This document shows, one piece after another, positions 61,783-64,000 of a stretch of 64,000 nucleotides of DNA (position 1 is the first letter of the stretch; every line of letters begins with the position of its first letter). Source of the stretch: Zopfochytrium polystomum (Eukaryota > Chytridiomycota > Chytridiomycetes > Chytridiales > Chytridiaceae). A model generated the notes under the pieces. That model made no database searches. It had not been told where the DNA came from and saw nothing but the letters and a program-made list of their open reading frames with translations. The DNA lies in NCBI GenBank assembly GCA_025765615.1, contig JAIVFJ010000060.1:248001-312000 (forward strand), written 5' to 3'. A program made the position numbers and the translations under genes.

Positions 61783-63624
61783 ATGTCCTCGTCGTCCTCC
61801 TCATCCGCTCCCTCCGTCATCGTGCTCCTCGGCGGCGACGGCGTCGGCCCCGAAGTCGTCGCTGAGGCCAAAAAGGTGCTCGTTGCCGTCGCAGAGGCTT
61901 CGCCGCGCGTCGCAAAAGACTCGCTGCGCTTCGAGGACCACCTCATGGGCGGATGCGCCATCGACGCTACAGGTAGGGTAAATCACACGCACACACGCAC
62001 ACACGCTCGCACACACGCACGCACGCACGCACGCGCGCACCCTTGCAATTCTGGGCCCTTGCCGTCCCTCCCTCTTGTTGTTGTTTCCGTGGTCTCTCTC
62101 CCTGGGCGTCTCGCCCTTTTTTCCTTCCTTTTCAATTCCTTCCTTTATCTCTTTATGTTCTTGCCCTCGTGCGTGCATCTGTTTCATCGCGCTGCTTTCA
62201 TCGCCATCACCATCATCATCATCATCATCATCGTCATCGTCTTCATCTTCATCTACCCATTCCCGCCCCGCGGCTTGCCGCCTGCGCCGATTCACGTGCA
62301 GCCGTGCAGCCCACTACCAGGTGTTGGTGATGACCACTCGCTGCCCGCTGGATCGACTTGTCGGTTTGCCGCGGAAACCCGACGGACGAACGGGCCGCCA
62401 CATTTTGCAAAACTGACGGAAAACGCTCTCAAGGAGTCTGCCACATTCACACACATGCTTGAACCAAACACACTGCCCTCACAAACACCCTTCTTTCCCT
62501 TTTTCTTTTGACCGCCCTGTCTAACTAACGCCTTTCTCTCCCCTCCCGCCCTTCTGTTCAACGCACGTTGCACAGGCGTTCCACTGCCGGCCTCGACCCT
62601 CTCCGCATGCAAGTCGGCGGCGGCCATCCTCCTCGGCGCCGTGGGCGGCCCCCAGTGGCCGCGCAAGATTGCGAACGCGGACGGCACGACGACACTCACG
62701 CCGCGGCCCGAGCAGGGCCTGCTGGAGCTTCGCAAGGCGCTCGACCTGTTCGCCAACCTTCGCCCGTGCATTTTCCCTTCCCGCTCTTTGCTCGACCTCT
62801 CGCCGCTCAAGCGCGAAAAGGTGGACGGCGCGGCTTTCACGATCGTGCGCGAGCTGACAGGCGGCATCTACTTTGGCGAGCGGGTCGAGGCGGACCACCC
62901 TGACGCGCTGCGGGCGGACCCCAGCAACCCGACCGCCTGGGACAAGATGTCGTACTCGGTCGAGGAGGTGCGCCGCATAGCGCGCGTGGCGGGCGAGATG
63001 GCGGTACTGACGACGCCGCCCGCAACGGTCACGTCGATCGACAAGGCGAACGTGCTGGCGACGTCGCGGCTGTGGCGCCGCGTCGTCACCGAGACGCTGG
63101 CGGCCGAGTTCCAGGGCGTCACGGTGCAGCACCAGCTCGTCGACTCTGCGGCCATGCTGATGATCAAGGACCCGCGCGCGCTCAACGGCGTGGTCGTGAC
63201 GGAGAACATGTTTGGCGACATTCTGTCCGACGAGGCCAGCGTGATTCCGGGGTCCCTCGGCCTCCTGCCGTCGGCCAGCCTGAACGGCTGGCCGCGTCCG
63301 CGCGGCGCTGCGGCTGCGGCGTCGGCGTCGTCAAAGCCGACCGTCGGCTTGTACGAGCCGATCCACGGGTCAGCGCCGGACATTGCCGGGCAGGGGATTG
63401 CGAACCCGATCGGCACTATCCTGTCGGCGGCGCTGCTGCTGCGGTACTCGCTGGGGCTTGAGCAGGACGCGCGGGCGGTGGAGGACGCGGTGCGCAAGGT
63501 GCTGGACGACGCCAAGGACGGTGGGCGCGGGCTGCGCACGCGCGACCTCGGCGGCCTCGCGACGACGCGCGAGGTCGGCGACGCGGTCGTGGAGGAGCTC
63601 CGCAAGATTCTTGTAGGCGCGTGA
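61783..63624 (+). CDS. LEU2: 3-isopropylmalate dehydrogenase
   Basis: Catalyses NAD-dependent oxidative decarboxylation of 3-isopropylmalate to 2-oxoisocaproate, the third step of leucine biosynthesis. Two exons (61783-61972, 62576-63624) give 412 aa. Recognisable motifs in order: [49 protein letters not shown] (substrate binding); [33 protein letters not shown] and [20 protein letters not shown] (metal/substrate Asp residues); [20 protein letters not shown] (NAD site). Relative to yeast there is an Ala-rich insertion before the EPIHGSAPD motif ([18 protein letters not shown]). The start is an ATG followed by a Ser-run, without an obvious mitochondrial presequence, fitting the cytosolic fungal enzyme. 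The intron is unusually long for the window (603 bp). Confidence 0.97.
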
Positions 63625-64000
63625 AGTAGGAAGGAAAGGTTCGATGGGCTGCTCGCTCACGAAAAGACTGAACACACACGCACGCACACGCACACACATG
63701 AACACTCACTCACTCAGTCCCTCCCCTCCCATCCAACCCCTTCCGGACCTACTCGCACGCGCTCCAGCACTGCTCGCTCACCAGTCTCGGCGCCGACGGA
63801 GTATTGTTCTATTGTTGTTAGTTGTTTCCTTTTTTTTTTTCCACACTCAATCTGCCTTTTCGCGTGCCACTGTAGTTGTCATTGCTTTCTTTTGTTGTTT
63901 GGCTGTTTTTCGTTTCTTCGCGGGTTTTCAGGGTGGGAATAAAGCAGGAACACCACATTCATCCATGGACGTGAGTGCAGCACGCACGCACTCACACCGA
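63625..64000 (+). other. LEU2 3' flank with candidate AATAAA
   Basis: After the stop there is a short (CA)-rich stretch and T-rich DNA. An AATAAA lies at about 63938-63943 and could be the polyadenylation signal. No further gene is seen up to the window edge. Confidence 0.5.

Overview
The window looks like a nuclear genome fragment from a fungus, most likely a zoosporic (chytrid-like) lineage. Genes are spaced 0.2-2 kb apart. Most have several short GT-AG introns. Coding regions are GC-rich, while introns and spacers are full of microsatellites ((GA)n, (CA)n, (TTG)n). The lineage call is an inference from gene content: a fungal-type LEU2, a TIR domain, a CNBD2-like cyclic-nucleotide-binding protein and a giant secreted Cys-rich protein. 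No rRNA, tRNA or CRISPR was found.

Layout. 0.4-7.2 kb: two minus-strand genes, a DHHC palmitoyltransferase and a poly-Q protein with three CCHC zinc knuckles. 7.8-15.7 kb: a gene-poor, lower-GC island of decayed mobile DNA. It holds a MULE transposase pseudogene, an abutting DDE (Harbinger/IS4-5-like) transposase pseudogene, copies of a dispersed ~400 bp repeat, and unassigned coding remnants. 15.8-28.8 kb: a dense cluster comprising a DUF4140/DUF4139 protein with an embedded R-SNARE-like segment, a PB1-TIR-NACHT-WD40 NLR-like protein (minus), a SAC3/GANP-family protein (minus) and an ER-type DnaJ (plus, head-to-head with SAC3). 28.8-35 kb: repeats, two weak hypothetical ORFs, and a second mobile-DNA patch with a long inverted repeat, a chromodomain remnant and a copia-like reverse transcriptase remnant. 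35-44 kb, plus strand: an unassigned acidic/low-complexity protein, an APH/choline-kinase-like protein with two apparent frameshifts, and a CNBD2-like protein with two apparent frameshifts. 44.6-54.0 kb: one minus-strand gene of 20 exons encoding about 2,721 residues with about 36 Cys-rich (CBM19-like) modules. 55.7-59.6 kb: an arrestin-SH3-SHOCT protein (minus). 61.8-63.6 kb: LEU2 (plus).

The two most interesting loci are the reconstructed PB1-TIR-NACHT-WD40 gene (18179-23629), a plausible fungal immune/allorecognition receptor with an N-terminal oligomerisation domain and a TIR effector, and the modular Cys-rich gene, in which all 18 internal exons are phase 1-1 with the intron at the same place in the module. 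All exon models were built by hand from the sequence by matching reading frames and GT/AG sites; no transcript or database search was available.
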